NCBI GenBank assembly: GCA_016283175.1
Contig: JAEEMK010000107.1
Coordinates: 1-64,000, forward strand
Source of the DNA: Bacteroidales bacterium
Lineage (GTDB): Bacteria; Bacteroidota; Bacteroidia; Bacteroidales; P3
Reading direction: 5' to 3'
Length of the DNA: 64,000 bases
Part shown: piece by piece, positions 49,816 to 59,289 of the stretch
Position numbering within the stretch: position 1 is the first letter of the stretch
Layout of the letters: every line of letters starts with the position of its first letter
The notes under the pieces: model-generated
Told to the model about the DNA's origin: nothing
The model's input: the letters and a program-made list of their open reading frames with translations, nothing else
Database searches by the model: none
Made by a program: the position numbers and the translations under genes

Positions 49816-50472
49816 TCATCCTACCAGCTTTTCAATTTGTTTGTCTGTCGCGCTGGGCAGAATGGCACTAAGGTGCTCTGCAATTCGCTGCCGGCTTTCT
49901 TCCGGCGTGCGCAGACAGTGGCAGGCTTCGCGGCCGTAAAGGCTTTCGGGTGTGGTTAGCAGCGACCAGCCCCAGCCGTATTGGTTGCCGTGCCGGTCAC
50001 GTGGATATACAAAATCCTCTGTTACAATGCGGCAAGCCATCTGAAGGCGTGTGACATAAGAGTCGAATCGGCTGCGCATCTTCGGACCTGTGAAGCCGCA
50101 GGCGGCGCGCAAATCGCGTGTAATCATACTGCCATTGGTCTGCAGCACGGCCAGGATGGTGCCCTCTATAGAATCCTCTGCGGGCATCGGATGCTGGCAG
50201 CGTCGCCAGTTGCAGAGGTCGGGCCACCACTCTTGGCTGACAAACCCTGCCTTGCTGTCGAAGAACTTGCCGTATGCAAAATGCCCCTCGGTAACGGCCG
50301 GGCCTTTCCACTGCCACAGCGGCCACTCCCAGCCGCCGTCGTCCAATATGTGGTAGCGACAATTCGACGATACCATTGCGTCGGCCGAAAAGCCGGCGAC
50401 ACAACTGTCCAGCAGTGGCAGAAAACCCATCTGCTCTATCTTTTCCATCAGTTCAGGACAAGAGTGTATCAT
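49816..50472 (-). CDS. Hypothetical protein, possibly AlkZ-related winged-helix protein
   Basis: WEWPLWQWKGPAVTEGHFAYGKFFDSKAGFVSQEWWPDLCNW...SIEGTILAVLQTNGSMITRDLRAACGF; assignment from memory of the family. Confidence 0.5.
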   Translation of the reverse strand: MIHSCPELMEKIEQMGFLPLLDSCVAGFSADAMVSSNCRYHILDDGGWEWPLWQWKGPAVTEGHFAYGKFFDSKAGFVSQEWWPDLCNWRRCQHPMPAEDSIEGTILAVLQTNGSMITRDLRAACGFTGPKMRSRFDSYVTRLQMACRIVTEDFVYPRDRHGNQYGWGWSLLTTPESLYGREACHCLRTPEESRQRIAEHLSAILPSATDKQIEKLVG

Positions 50473-50496
50473 TGTAGGTATGTTTTATGTTGATAT

Positions 50497-50580
50497 GTTC
50501 TCCGTTTTCAGTTTTCAGTTTTCAGTTCTCAGTTTTCAGTTCTCAGTTCTCCGTTCTCAGTTCTCCGCTTTCCGTTTTCC
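50497..50580. repeat. Twelve consecutive 7-bp repeats (GTTCTCC/GTTTTCA/GTTCTCA/GCTTTCC)
   Basis: gttctcc gttttca gttttca gttttca gttctca gttttca gttctca gttctcc gttctca gttctcc gctttcc gttttcc with no phase break. Confidence 0.95.
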
Positions 50581-50581
50581 G

Positions 50582-51667
50582 CTATTTTAGTTTTGCGACT
50601 ACGTATTCCGACTGGGTGCCGATGCGGAACTTGGCGCCCCAGATGCCCATACCCGAACTGACATAATATTGCGTTGCGCCCCGGTGGTGGCTGCCCCACG
50701 AGCATTCGTAGAGGGCGTCGGTCACCCACGACAAGGGCCACACCTGGCCTCGGTGGGTGTGTCCGCTCAGTTGAAAGTCAATGCCGTTCTGCTCGGCCTC
50801 TTCGAGGTGGTAGGGCTGATGGTCGAGGAGGATGGTGAAAGTGGAATTGTCGATGTTGAAGTCTTTCAGCATTTTGCGACGCTTGTTGCTGCGGTCGTCG
50901 CGCCCTATGATGGTGATGCCGTTCGTAGTGACGCTGCTGTCAATCAGTAGGTTGATGCCCGCTTCGCGATAAAATTTCTCGGCATCGGGTTCGCCGGCGA
51001 TGTATTCGTGGTTGCCCAGACAGGCGTATACCGGGGCCTCGATGCGGCGGAATTCGGCAGCCATATTTTCCTCAATCACTGGCCGGAAACTGTAGTCGAT
51101 AATGTCGCCGGCAATAAGAACCATATCAGGCTTTTCTGCGTTGATTAAGTCGACCCATTTGGCCAAATCGCTGCGACGGTTGTGGTAGCCTATGTGCAGG
51201 TCGGATGCCATCACCAGTGTCAGCGGCTTCTCGATGCGGCCACCGCTGTCGAGGTCGATGGCGACACGCTCTTTGTGGCGGTAGTGTATGCCTGCGCATA
51301 CGAAAATGACTGTCATCAGCATTGTCATTCCTATGCTTGTCGGCAGGCTGTCGTGAAGCATCGTCCGCGGAACCAGATGCACCAGTCGTCCGAGGTCAAG
51401 CAGAAGGAATGCCATTGTCAAATAGAAAAGTATGATAAGCGTTTTGTTGCCAATGTTGTATGCTGACGATGCCAATCCCAGTGGCAGGCGGTTCATAAGC
51501 GGTGTAAAGCCGACGAATTCCAGAGCGAAACATACCAGCCCGACGCCGACTAGTGTCCACTTGGCCCAATGTGGCAGTGGCAGCACCGCCCAAACGTGCC
51601 AGCCGACATATACCAGAAGTTCGACAAGAATCAGTATTATGGGAAGAAATCTTAAAAGCATCTTCAT
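50582..51667 (-). CDS. Metallophosphoesterase family protein
   Basis: VMASDLHIGYHNR, MVLIAGDIIDYS, YACLGNHEYIAG, ILLDHQPYHLEEAEQNGIDFQLSGHTHRGQVWP. Confidence 0.92.
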   Translation of the reverse strand: MKMLLRFLPIILILVELLVYVGWHVWAVLPLPHWAKWTLVGVGLVCFALEFVGFTPLMNRLPLGLASSAYNIGNKTLIILFYLTMAFLLLDLGRLVHLVPRTMLHDSLPTSIGMTMLMTVIFVCAGIHYRHKERVAIDLDSGGRIEKPLTLVMASDLHIGYHNRRSDLAKWVDLINAEKPDMVLIAGDIIDYSFRPVIEENMAAEFRRIEAPVYACLGNHEYIAGEPDAEKFYREAGINLLIDSSVTTNGITIIGRDDRSNKRRKMLKDFNIDNSTFTILLDHQPYHLEEAEQNGIDFQLSGHTHRGQVWPLSWVTDALYECSWGSHHRGATQYYVSSGMGIWGAKFRIGTQSEYVVAKLK

Positions 51668-51724
51668 AAAGTTTGTTGACGCGTAATCATTAATCGATGA
51701 TTGGGAACTAGTTATGCTATTTTG

Positions 51725-53851
51725 CTATATTTTCATACTCAGTGAAATACGATGGCGATGCAAGTCGACTTCCAGCACCTTGACCTGTACGTGTTGATGT
51801 AGGTGCACCACCTCGTTGGGGTCGTTGACACGGCGGTTGGCCATCTGCGAGATATGGACGAGACCGTCCTGATGCACACCGACATCGACAAAGGCACCGA
51901 AGGCAGTGATGTTGGTGACTATGCCTGGAAGCACCATCCCTTCGCGCAGGTCTTCTATTCGGGTTACATTCTTGTCGAACTCGAAGACTTCGAATTTGGC
52001 GCGCGGATCAAGACCGGGCTTGTCCAGTTCGCGCATAATGTCCTGCAATGTCGGCAGACCGCAGTCGTCGCTGACAAACTGGTTGATGTCGATTTTTGAA
52101 CGTAGCTCCTTGTCCTTCATCAGTTGCTCAACCGTGGCACCTACGCCCTTTGCCATACGCTCCACAAGGGCATAGCGCTCGGGGTGCACCGCGCTGCGAT
52201 CCAGCGGATTGTCGCTTTCGCGCACACGCAGGAATCCGGCACACTGTTCGAAGGCTTTATCGCCGAGGCGTTCCACCTGCATCAGTTCGTGGCGGTTGTG
52301 GAAAGCACCCTTGCGATTGCGGTAGTCGACGATTTTCGACGCCAGTGCAGGACCGATGCCGCTGACATATGACAGAAGCTCGCGGCTGGCGGTGTTCAGT
52401 TCCACGCCTACGCTGTTGACGCAGCTTACCACTACGTCCTCAAGGCTGTGCTGAAGCATTGATTGGTCAACGTCGTGCTGGTACTGGCCCACGCCGATGC
52501 TCTTGGGGTCGATTTTCACCAGCTCGCTGAGGGGGTCCATCAAACGGCGTCCTATGCTTACTGCGCCGCGAACGGTGACGTCATAGTCCGGAAATTCGGC
52601 GCGGGCGGCGTCGCTGGCACTGTATACCGAGGCACCGCTCTCGCTGACCATCACGGCAATGACTTTCGTCTTGAAGCGGCAACGTTTCACAACCTCTTCG
52701 GTCTCGCGCCCTGCGGTGCCGTTGCCGATAGCTATGGCTTCTATTTTGAAGGCTTCGACCAGGGCTTCGAGTTTGGATACGGCTGCACGTTCTTCACGCA
52801 CTGAAGTGAATGGATAAATGGTCTCGTTGTGAATCAGTTGCCCTTGGGCATCGAGGCACACCACCTTGCAGCCTGTGCGGAAGCCAGGGTCTATGGCCAG
52901 GGTGCGTTTCTGGCCCAGCGGCGATGCCAGCAGCAACTGGCGCAGGTTCTCGGCAAAAACCTTGATGGCTTCGCGGTCGGCGCGCTCTTTCAAAAGGTTG
53001 TAGTATTCTGTCTCTATCGAAGGTGCCAGCAGGCGTTTGTAGCCGTCGCGTACTGCCTCGGCCACCTGCTGCGATGACTCGTAGTTGCCGCGGACAAACT
53101 GGCGCTCAAGGGTCTCGATGGCTGGTTCGTCGTCTTCGGGTGCTATTTTGACACGCAGAAAGCCCTCGCTTTCACCGCGAAACATAGCCAAAACGCGGTG
53201 CGACGGTGCGCGCATAGCGTTTTCTTTCCAATCGAACCACGACTGGAATTTGCCGGCCTCTTCCTCTTTGGCTTTCACCACTTTGGACGTCAGCACAGCA
53301 CTGCGTCGGAACAAGTTGCGCATCTTGTTGCGGGCGGCGATGTCCTCGCTGACGCGCTCGGCAATGATGTCGCGGGCACCGGCAAGGGCTTCGTCGACGC
53401 TGGCCACGCCTTTGCTCTCGTCGACAAACGGCGTTGCCAGCTGCTCTACACTGCACTTGTACTGTTTCAGTATGGCGTCGGCCAGTGGTTGCAGGCCGCG
53501 TTCGACGGCCATCGAGGCACGCGTCTTGCGTTTGGGCTTGTAGGGTAGGTAAAGGTCCTCAAGCTCGGTCATCGACTGCGCCTGCTCGATGGCGGTGCGC
53601 AGTTCGGAAGTCATCTTGCCTTGTTCTTCAATGCTTTGCAAGATGGCGGCACGGCGTTTGTCCACCTCTTTCAGCTTCAGCAAAAGGTCGCGGATGGCGG
53701 CAATCTGCACCTCGTTGAGGTTGCCCGTCATCTCTTTGCGGTAGCGGGCTATGAAGGGAACTGTGGCACCGGCATCGATCAGCTCGATGGTTTTCTCTAC
53801 TTGGCGTACACCGAGATTAAGCTGGGTTGCTATGATGTTTGCGTAGTCCAT
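51725..53851 (-). CDS. tex: Tex-family RNA-binding transcription accessory protein
   Basis: VPFIARYRKEMTGNLNEVQI, YLPYKPKRKTRASMA, AIDPGFRTGCKVVCLD, GVGQYQHDVDQ, S1 domain at C-terminus; start at MDYANI. Confidence 0.94.
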   Translation of the reverse strand: MDYANIIATQLNLGVRQVEKTIELIDAGATVPFIARYRKEMTGNLNEVQIAAIRDLLLKLKEVDKRRAAILQSIEEQGKMTSELRTAIEQAQSMTELEDLYLPYKPKRKTRASMAVERGLQPLADAILKQYKCSVEQLATPFVDESKGVASVDEALAGARDIIAERVSEDIAARNKMRNLFRRSAVLTSKVVKAKEEEAGKFQSWFDWKENAMRAPSHRVLAMFRGESEGFLRVKIAPEDDEPAIETLERQFVRGNYESSQQVAEAVRDGYKRLLAPSIETEYYNLLKERADREAIKVFAENLRQLLLASPLGQKRTLAIDPGFRTGCKVVCLDAQGQLIHNETIYPFTSVREERAAVSKLEALVEAFKIEAIAIGNGTAGRETEEVVKRCRFKTKVIAVMVSESGASVYSASDAARAEFPDYDVTVRGAVSIGRRLMDPLSELVKIDPKSIGVGQYQHDVDQSMLQHSLEDVVVSCVNSVGVELNTASRELLSYVSGIGPALASKIVDYRNRKGAFHNRHELMQVERLGDKAFEQCAGFLRVRESDNPLDRSAVHPERYALVERMAKGVGATVEQLMKDKELRSKIDINQFVSDDCGLPTLQDIMRELDKPGLDPRAKFEVFEFDKNVTRIEDLREGMVLPGIVTNITAFGAFVDVGVHQDGLVHISQMANRRVNDPNEVVHLHQHVQVKVLEVDLHRHRISLSMKI

Positions 53852-53938
53852 TGTGTGGCGTGTGGTTTTTGTGGTATGTGGTTTTAAGTTGTTTGTTTTA
53901 TGATTGTTGCTTGAAATGACATTGGACACTTCACGATG

Positions 53939-53946
53939 CAAAGATA
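53939..53946 (-). promoter_or_regulatory. Putative -7 element TATCTTTG upstream of tex
   Basis: caaagata on + strand ~88 bp upstream of the tex start. Confidence 0.5.
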
Positions 53947-54110
53947 GCACTTTTTTTGCAATACCCCGCCAAAACAAATCGCAAAGGAACAATGTGAAAC
54001 ATTATAATGAATTATGATGCGTAATGGTTCACCCTCTCCCGATGTCCATTATCGGCATCGGAAATAGTGTGTGAAAATTAGTATTGAAAACCAGGTGTTT
54101 ATAATATTTG

Positions 54111-54217
54111 CCCTGTCATATGTACAGTATTTGTACAGTATATGTACAGTATTTGTACGCTTCAGAAGCGTACAAATACTGTACATATACTGTACAAATA
54201 CTGTACATATGACAGGG
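54111..54217. repeat. Perfect 107-bp palindrome (53-bp arms, central A at 54164) with eight GTAC cores
   Basis: CCCTGTCATATGTACAGTATTTGTACAGTATATGTACAGTATTTGTACGCTTC-A-exact reverse complement; NGTACN cores at 54121, 54132, 54143, 54154 and 54169, 54180, 54191, 54202 (11-bp period in each arm). Confidence 0.97.
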
Positions 54218-54381
54218 TTGTTTGGGATAGTGTGTTTTCTTGTTGTAGGTATTATTTTTGGTGTTAAAATCCTAAAAGTCAAATTATAGCAGCTAAAAAT
54301 CGCCATACAGTCAGATTTATTTTTGTTTTTGCAAAATATTTGTGTTCTTTTTGCGTTTTTGGGATAACAATTTTTGCAAAA

Positions 54382-54978
54382 ATGAAGAAATTTTTTCTGA
54401 TAGTGGCAATGGCTCTTACGGTGCTTTCGGTGCAGGCCCAGGAGGTCAGCTCGCGCGCCAAGGCTATGCGTATGATGACTTATGCCAAACCGGAGTATAT
54501 GGTTAAGGATATCAAGGTTTTGGCTGATACGATGATTGTCTATTCACTGGCAGACTATGTGATTTACCCCATCGGCAAATGGGAAAACATAGAACAGTAT
54601 ATCACCAACACGCAACTGCAATGGTACCGCGAGTCGGGATATAAAAACTTTTACGACTCTATGTCGGTGTCGGTCAATACGTTGCGTCGACTTGACGATA
54701 GCTACCTCGATATGTATCGCAGCATCACCACGGGTCGTGTCGAGATGGTTGCAGGACGCATCACTGACCCCGAGGTCGTGCTTGAAAACGGTGTCCACGC
54801 AGGTATGTCGAAGGAGGATGTTTTTAAGGTGATTTTCAAGCGTTTCCCAAAATCGTATGTCGCCGACATTGCTGTGCTTAAGGTCATTAGCGGTGCCGGC
54901 GAGGTGGGTCAGATTTACACCTTCCGTGGCAACAAACTGCGCCACATAGGTATCGTTTCGAAGTACAAGTACTATTGA
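54382..54978 (+). CDS. Secreted hypothetical protein
   Basis: Signal peptide MKKFFLIVAMALTVLSVQAQ; internal start preferred over 54340. Confidence 0.6.
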   Translation: MKKFFLIVAMALTVLSVQAQEVSSRAKAMRMMTYAKPEYMVKDIKVLADTMIVYSLADYVIYPIGKWENIEQYITNTQLQWYRESGYKNFYDSMSVSVNTLRRLDDSYLDMYRSITTGRVEMVAGRITDPEVVLENGVHAGMSKEDVFKVIFKRFPKSYVADIAVLKVISGAGEVGQIYTFRGNKLRHIGIVSKYKYY

Positions 54979-54985
54979 TTATAAG

Positions 54986-55200
54986 AGGGTTCGCTTCGCT
55001 TGAAAGGCTAAAAAGGGTTTGCTCCGCTTGAAAGGTTAAAAAGGGACGCTTCCTGCGGTTGCTTAAAAGATTAAAAGGGGTTCCCTGCCTTTAACCCTAT
55101 CAACTTGTAAGCCACTTCCAATCTTTAAAACCTTCCATCCTTCCAACCCTTAAACCTTGCTTCCCTAAAACCCTAAAACCTTTACTCCCCCTATAACCCC
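54986..55200 (+). repeat. Tandem 28/28/34-bp repeats (AGGGTTYGCTYCGCTTGAAAGGYTAAAA) followed by a G-poor AACCCTT tract ending at the nadD start
   Basis: Units 54986-55013, 55014-55041, 55042-55075; same layout as 21049-21240 read on the minus strand. Confidence 0.85.
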
Positions 55201-55779
55201 GTGAAGCATATCGGTCTTTTTTTCGGTTCGTTCAACCCGATTCACGTCGGACATCTGATTGTTGCCAATTCGATGCTCGAGTTGACTGATATGGACGAGG
55301 TTTGGTTTGTGGTATCGCCTCAGAATCCGCTGAAAGAGCGCAGCACCTTGCTTGCCGACCACCATCGTTTGCAGATGGTGCGCGTGGCCATTGACGATAA
55401 CTACCGTATGCGGGCCTGCGATGTCGAGATGCACCTGCCAATACCATCGTATACGGTTGTTACGCTGGCTTATCTTGGCGAAAAGTACCCGGACAAACGT
55501 TTTTCAATCATTATGGGTGGTGACAACCTTGAGAACTTCCGCCGCTGGCGAAACTATGAGTATATTATTGAAAACTACAGTCTTTATGTCTATCCGCGCC
55601 CTGGCAGCCAGCCTGACGACCTTGCCAACCACCCCAATGTGCACCTGGTCGATGTGCCGATGATGGACATTTCGTCGAGCTATATCCGTCGTCAGATTGC
55701 CGATGGCCATCCGCCGCGGTATATGCTTACCGAGCCGGTGTTTCAGTACCTTACTGAGATGCACTTTTATGAGAAATAG
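55201..55779 (+). CDS. nadD: Nicotinate-nucleotide adenylyltransferase (GTG start)
   Basis: IGLFFGSFNPIHVGHLIVAN, DEVWFVVSPQNPLK, FSIIMGGDNLENFRRWRNYEYI, SSSYIRRQIADGH. Confidence 0.93.
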   Translation: MKHIGLFFGSFNPIHVGHLIVANSMLELTDMDEVWFVVSPQNPLKERSTLLADHHRLQMVRVAIDDNYRMRACDVEMHLPIPSYTVVTLAYLGEKYPDKRFSIIMGGDNLENFRRWRNYEYIIENYSLYVYPRPGSQPDDLANHPNVHLVDVPMMDISSSYIRRQIADGHPPRYMLTEPVFQYLTEMHFYEK

Positions 55780-55808
55780 CTTTTGCGGTTGTCCTCCGTT
55801 GTATTAAT

Positions 55809-55848
55809 TAAAAAAAAAATCAGGGTGTCCTTTGGGGGCACCCCGATT
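55809..55848 (-). terminator. Rho-independent terminator of the 55867-56766 gene
   Basis: Minus strand ATCGGGGTGCCcccaaaGGACACCCTGAT followed by about ten T. Confidence 0.8.
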
Positions 55849-55866
55849 CACATTGATTCTGGACAA

Positions 55867-56766
55867 TTATTTCTTCTTGGTTGTTTTCTTTTCGGCCGGT
55901 TTTGCGGCGCTTTTGGTTGTTGCCTTTGCTGTTGTTCTGGCGGGCTTTGCAGGTGTGGCCTCGGCTTTTGTTTTTACTGTTTTAGCGGGTTTTGCTGCTG
56001 TCGTTTTGGGCTTTGGCTCTGCTTTGGCTTTGGGTTCGCTCTTGGTCTTGGTCTCGCTCTTTGCCTTGGTTTCTTTTTTCGAGGTTTTGCGAGCTTCCTG
56101 CACCTCTTCACGGACGGCCTTGACGGCTTTTACTTCGTTGCTTTCGTTTTTCTTTTTGCGACCGCGTTTTTCTTCCGGCGGATTCTCTTCGCGAAGAATG
56201 CCTTCGCCGGAATCGGCCTCTTCGAGCAGGGCTTCGATGTCGAGCAGTTCGTCGTCGTCGGGTTCTATATCGTCGTCGTCCACTTCGTGGTCATCGTTGT
56301 CGAGATATGCATCGGGCTCGTCGTCGGATTGGTCGCCCAGTTCGGCGGCGATATCGGCGCTGGCGATTTCGAATTCTGCCTTGCTGTCGGGTATGCCGTC
56401 GAGTATTTCTTCAAGGGCACCGTGGCGCATTTTGCCAACGGCGTGGTTGTTGCCTTCTTCTTTGTCTATGGCTTCTGAGATGGGAGCGAAGTCGCTCTCG
56501 TTCTCGCTGTCGTCGCCATAGAGGTCTTTGTCAAGGTCTTCTTCGACAAGGCCGGTGTCGATGACGACGTCGAATTTTATCATATAAGAGGTGTCGTCGG
56601 TCTCGAGCGGAACGACGAAAATAGGCTCTCCATTGGGTTTGATTGTCTTTTGCAGGAAGTCCTTATAGCCGTCAGGATAGGTTTCTTTGAATAGTTCCCG
56701 AATATCTTCGGTTAGATTTTTGTAGCTGATAATCAGTTTTTTCTTGCGATTTCTGTGGTCTATCAT
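55867..56766 (-). CDS. Conserved hypothetical with acidic middle region and histone-H1-like Lys/Ala/Pro tail
   Basis: N-terminal globular region IISYKNLTEDIRELFKETYPDGYKDF; DDHEVDDDDIEPDDDELLD acidic stretch; KAKAEPKPKTTAAKPAKTVKTKAEATPAKPARTTAKATTKSAAKPAEKKTTKKK tail. Confidence 0.75.
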   Translation of the reverse strand: MIDHRNRKKKLIISYKNLTEDIRELFKETYPDGYKDFLQKTIKPNGEPIFVVPLETDDTSYMIKFDVVIDTGLVEEDLDKDLYGDDSENESDFAPISEAIDKEEGNNHAVGKMRHGALEEILDGIPDSKAEFEIASADIAAELGDQSDDEPDAYLDNDDHEVDDDDIEPDDDELLDIEALLEEADSGEGILREENPPEEKRGRKKKNESNEVKAVKAVREEVQEARKTSKKETKAKSETKTKSEPKAKAEPKPKTTAAKPAKTVKTKAEATPAKPARTTAKATTKSAAKPAEKKTTKKK

Positions 56767-56863
56767 TGCCGAAAAATTTTGTGCAAGTATATGAAGTTTC
56801 CGTAAATGGGCAAAATTTTTTTTTGAAAAACTATTTTCCGTAGTTTTGATGTCGTGTCGGTGT

Positions 56864-58759
56864 CTATGCCACGACGATGCTTTCGTCGTCCTCGACGCGC
56901 AGGTTCTCCATTATGAACTCGCGTCTTTCAAGGGTGTTGTCGCCCATATAGAAGTTGAGGACGCCCTTGGTGTCGAAGTCTTTGTGAAGCAGCACGGGGT
57001 CGAGACGCATATCTTTGCCGATGAAGTTTTTGAATTCGTCGGGCGAAATTTCTCCAAGACCTTTGAAGCGGGTAATTTCTGCATTGGAGGTCTTTTTGAT
57101 GGCTTCGATGCGCTCTTCGTCGGTGTAGCAGTAGTGTGTCTCTTTTTTGTTGCGCACTCGGAAAAGCGGAGTCTGAAGGATGTAGACGTGGCCCGACGAG
57201 ATGAGTTCGGGATAGAAACGCAGGAAGAAGGTAAGCAGCAGCAGGCGTATGTGCATACCGTCGACATCGGCATCGGTGGCGATGACGACATTGTTGTATC
57301 GGAGGTTCTCGATGCCGTCGTCAATGTCAAGGGCATTGTGCAACAGGTTGAGTTCTTCGTTTTTGTATACATCAACCTTGCTGATCTTCATTATGTTTTT
57401 GGGTTTGCCGCGCAGGCTGAAGACTGCCTGTGTGGCGACATCGCGGCTTTTGGTGATGCTTCCGCTGGCCGAGTCGCCCTCGGTGATGAAGATGGTGGTC
57501 TCAAGCCGGCGGGCGTTGTTGCTGTTGTAGTGTATGTGGCAGTCGCGCAGCTTGCGGTTGTTGAGATTTGCTTTCTTGCCGGCTTCGCGGGCCACTTTCT
57601 TGATGCCTGCGATTTCTTTGCGTTCCTTCTCGTTGGCGTTGATTTTGGCCAGAAGGGCCTCGGCGGTGTCGTTGTGGATGTGCAGATAGTTGTCGAGGTG
57701 GCGTTTGAGGATGTCGTGCACGTAAGTCTTCAGCAGTGGCGAATCGTTGGTGCCGTCGGCTTTGTTGGGAGCCAGGTGTGTCGAACCTAGTTTGGTCTTG
57801 GTCTGTGCTTCGAACACGGGTTCCTGAATGCGAACACATAGTGCGCAAACAAGTCCGCCACGGATGACTTCAGGGGCATAGTCTTTTTTGATGAAGTCTT
57901 TGACCACGCGGGCGTAGGCTTCGCGGAAGGCACTCTGATGGGTGCCGCCTTCGGTGGTGTGTTGACCGTTGACGAACGAGAAGTAGTAGTCGTTGCTTTG
58001 ACCGTTGATGTGTGTGAAGGCGGCTTCGAAATCGCCCTCCTTGATGTGGACAATGGGGTAGAGCGCCTCGCTCTGCAGATTCTGTTCCAGCAGGTCGAGC
58101 AGACCGTTCTTGGAGTAGTAGCGGCGGTCATTGTAGTATAGTGTCAAGCCTTTGTTGAGGTAGGCATAGTTCCAGATGCGACGTTCCACGTAGTCGTTGA
58201 CAAAGTGGTAGTTGCCAAATAGTTTGTTGTCTGGTGTAAACTCTACCAGTGTGCCGTTCTCTTCGCCGCAGGCCATTATGCCGCTATCGTTGGTCAGCTT
58301 GCCTTCGCTGAATTCAGCTATTCGGCATTGCCCGTCGCGGACGGCCATCACTTTGAAATATGAACTCAGTGCGTTGACAGCCTTGGTACCCACACCGTTC
58401 AAGCCCACCGACTTCTGGAAGACCTTGCTGTCGTACTTGGCACCGGTGTTGAGCTTGCTGACAGCGTCGACGATGCTGCCCAGCGGTATGCCGCGGCCGA
58501 AGTCGCGTATGCTGACACGACGTTCGCCAAAGTCTATTTTGACGTTGATGCGCTTGCCGAATCCCGATGTGAATTCGTCGATGGCATTGTCGATGACTTC
58601 TTTTATAAGCACATATATGCCGTCGTCGTGGCTCGAGCCGTCGCCCAGCTTGCCGATGTACATACCGGGGCGCAGGCGAATGTGCTCCATATCTTCAAGG
58701 TGCACAATACTACTCTCGTCATAGTCGTTAGCCACAGGCGTAATATTATACTCTTCCAT
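56864..58759 (-). CDS. parE: DNA topoisomerase IV subunit B
   Basis: [91 protein letters not shown]. Confidence 0.9.
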   Translation of the reverse strand: MEEYNITPVANDYDESSIVHLEDMEHIRLRPGMYIGKLGDGSSHDDGIYVLIKEVIDNAIDEFTSGFGKRINVKIDFGERRVSIRDFGRGIPLGSIVDAVSKLNTGAKYDSKVFQKSVGLNGVGTKAVNALSSYFKVMAVRDGQCRIAEFSEGKLTNDSGIMACGEENGTLVEFTPDNKLFGNYHFVNDYVERRIWNYAYLNKGLTLYYNDRRYYSKNGLLDLLEQNLQSEALYPIVHIKEGDFEAAFTHINGQSNDYYFSFVNGQHTTEGGTHQSAFREAYARVVKDFIKKDYAPEVIRGGLVCALCVRIQEPVFEAQTKTKLGSTHLAPNKADGTNDSPLLKTYVHDILKRHLDNYLHIHNDTAEALLAKINANEKERKEIAGIKKVAREAGKKANLNNRKLRDCHIHYNSNNARRLETTIFITEGDSASGSITKSRDVATQAVFSLRGKPKNIMKISKVDVYKNEELNLLHNALDIDDGIENLRYNNVVIATDADVDGMHIRLLLLTFFLRFYPELISSGHVYILQTPLFRVRNKKETHYCYTDEERIEAIKKTSNAEITRFKGLGEISPDEFKNFIGKDMRLDPVLLHKDFDTKGVLNFYMGDNTLERREFIMENLRVEDDESIVVA

Positions 58760-58914
58760 ATTGAGAAATACAGTTCAAAGATGTGTTAATCAAGTACAAA
58801 ACCCCGCGAAGGCGACGTTTTTCGAATGCAAAAATACAAAAATAATGACTACCGCAGCGTGGCGTTGCATTTTTTTTCCCCACAACCGATGTTGAAAACT
58901 ATTACCGTCCATTT

Positions 58915-59229
58915 TCACGCACAGACCAGCAGAAACATCGGCACCAGCAGCGAAACCCAAACCAGTATCAGCACGCCAAGCGCAATTGCACGAAGGATTA
59001 CGACAAAAAGCCGGGGACGTTTGTCTTGGCTGTCAGTCAGCTGCAGTAAAAGAATGAAGCAACACAGAGGCAATGTAACAAAACTTGTCACTATCAGCAC
59101 GATAACAGGTGTTGCCGACCTGAAAATGCCTGTTTCGGAAAACGTATCGGAGCAAACCAACCCAAACGAAACCAAGGCAATGCCCATCGGCACAGCACGC
59201 CATTTGATTAGAAATTCGGAGATGCTCAT
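58915..59229 (-). CDS. Small membrane protein of unknown function
   Basis: MSISEFLIKWRAVPMGIALVSFGLVCSD... with several hydrophobic segments; start shortened because the longer ORF overlaps tRNA-Leu. Confidence 0.55.
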   Translation of the reverse strand: MSISEFLIKWRAVPMGIALVSFGLVCSDTFSETGIFRSATPVIVLIVTSFVTLPLCCFILLLQLTDSQDKRPRLFVVILRAIALGVLILVWVSLLVPMFLLVCA

Positions 59230-59247
59230 AGTTATGATGATATGAAA

Positions 59248-59278
59248 AAACAACATTCCAAAAAAGGAGATGTTGTTT
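59248..59278 (-). terminator. Hairpin terminator between tRNA-Leu and the downstream small membrane protein gene
   Basis: AAACAACAT ... ATGTTGTTT perfect 9-bp stem followed on the minus strand by a T tract. Confidence 0.65.
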
Positions 59279-59289
59279 CGGTTTTTTGT

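Noticed and set aside
50497-50580. Possible CRISPR array at the heptad repeats
   Set aside because: Units are 7 bp, contiguous and without spacers; no cas genes nearby.
54049-54306. Small ORFs on both strands (85 and 72 aa) across the palindrome
   Set aside because: They consist mostly of the translated TGTACAGTAT repeat (QYLYSICTVFV...); the palindrome makes both strands look alike, so these are not evidence of coding.
55783-56521. Plus-strand ORFs of 231 and 229 aa rich in Phe/Gly/Ser/Leu
   Set aside because: Antisense of the Lys/Ala/acidic low-complexity gene at 55867-56766; its composition produces open frames by chance.
56846-57790. 314-aa plus-strand ORF opposite parE
   Set aside because: Antisense to strong topoisomerase motifs on the minus strand.
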